Positions 63,885 to 64,000 of a stretch of DNA of 64,000 nt are shown here, one piece after another (position 1 is the stretch's first letter; each line of letters begins with the position of its first letter). A program made the position numbers and the translations under genes. The DNA is taken from contig KV918793.1 in NCBI GenBank assembly GCA_002049455.2, forward strand, positions 62,001 to 126,000. The letters run 5' to 3'. The notes beneath the pieces are model-generated. The model saw only the letters and a list, made by a program, of their open reading frames with translations, had not been told where the DNA came from and made no database searches. The stretch comes from Porphyra umbilicalis. Taxonomy: Eukaryota; Rhodophyta; Bangiophyceae; Bangiales; Bangiaceae.

Positions 63885-64000
63885 AACGCAGTGAGGATAG
63901 GGGATGGGGGACCACGGTGAAGTGGTTGAGTGGCTTGAGCTTGTGTGTATGTGTGCGAACGTGCTTTGTTGGTTGTCTCTCCAAAGCGCCCCTCTTCCCA
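63885..64000. other. 3' flank to the window edge
   Basis: T/G-rich DNA after the last gene, likely its 3' untranslated region. Confidence 0.4.

Overview
The window reads as nuclear DNA of a GC-rich, intron-poor eukaryote. The main signs are long C and G homopolymers, minisatellites, several DNA-transposon superfamilies with their target-site duplications, an F-box protein, U1-type zinc fingers, a secreted malectin/IPT protein and a spliced gene. Nothing suggests a bacterial operon or a virus. A GC-rich alga fits best, perhaps a bangiophyte red alga: a secreted GH10 xylanase, an NB-ARC protein with cyanobacterial-style TPRs, and few introns. That placement is inference and is not proven here.

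Layout. 1-1000: imperfect fold-back repeat and the worn right end of a transposon. 1114-11494: about 10.4 kb mobile element with matching ends and two divergent genes, an accessory protein (minus) and a zinc-finger plus CACTA/Plavaka-like transposase (plus). A 1.55 kb non-autonomous relative abuts its right end (11493-13044), and a second copy lies at 35920-37474. 13.5-17.3 kb: secreted multidomain protein. 18.6-19.5 kb: cupin gene (minus). 20.9-23.7 kb: NB-ARC/TPR protein (minus). 24.0-25.1 kb: 18-bp minisatellite. 25.9-31.1 kb: second large element with about 150-bp inverted ends around an unknown spliced gene. 32.0-32.8 kb: tandem duplication and a G-rich array. 33.75-35.45 kb: GH10 xylanase (minus). 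38.2-40.5 kb: three hAT-type elements nested in one another, two with exact 8-bp duplications. 42.9-45.9 kb: a decayed gene and a decayed PIF/Harbinger-type transposase. 49.0-52.9 kb: coding fragment, F-box gene and zinc-finger gene. 53.2-55.0 and 60.6-62.2 kb: two related tandem arrays, with a Tc1/mariner-type transposase (59.5-60.5 kb, minus) bordering the second. 62.5-63.9 kb: unrecognised 450-residue gene.

The host genes (secreted lectin-like protein, cupin, NB-ARC/TPR, GH10 xylanase, F-box, zinc finger) do not form an obvious pathway; they are single genes separated by transposon-rich DNA. A recurring feature is that coding frames break exactly at C or G homopolymers, several times just after a well-placed ATG. 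This points to homopolymer length error or real slippage, so single-frame predictions will cut these genes short. Most long ORFs in Pro/Arg/Ala/Gly-rich stretches are composition artefacts and are omitted.
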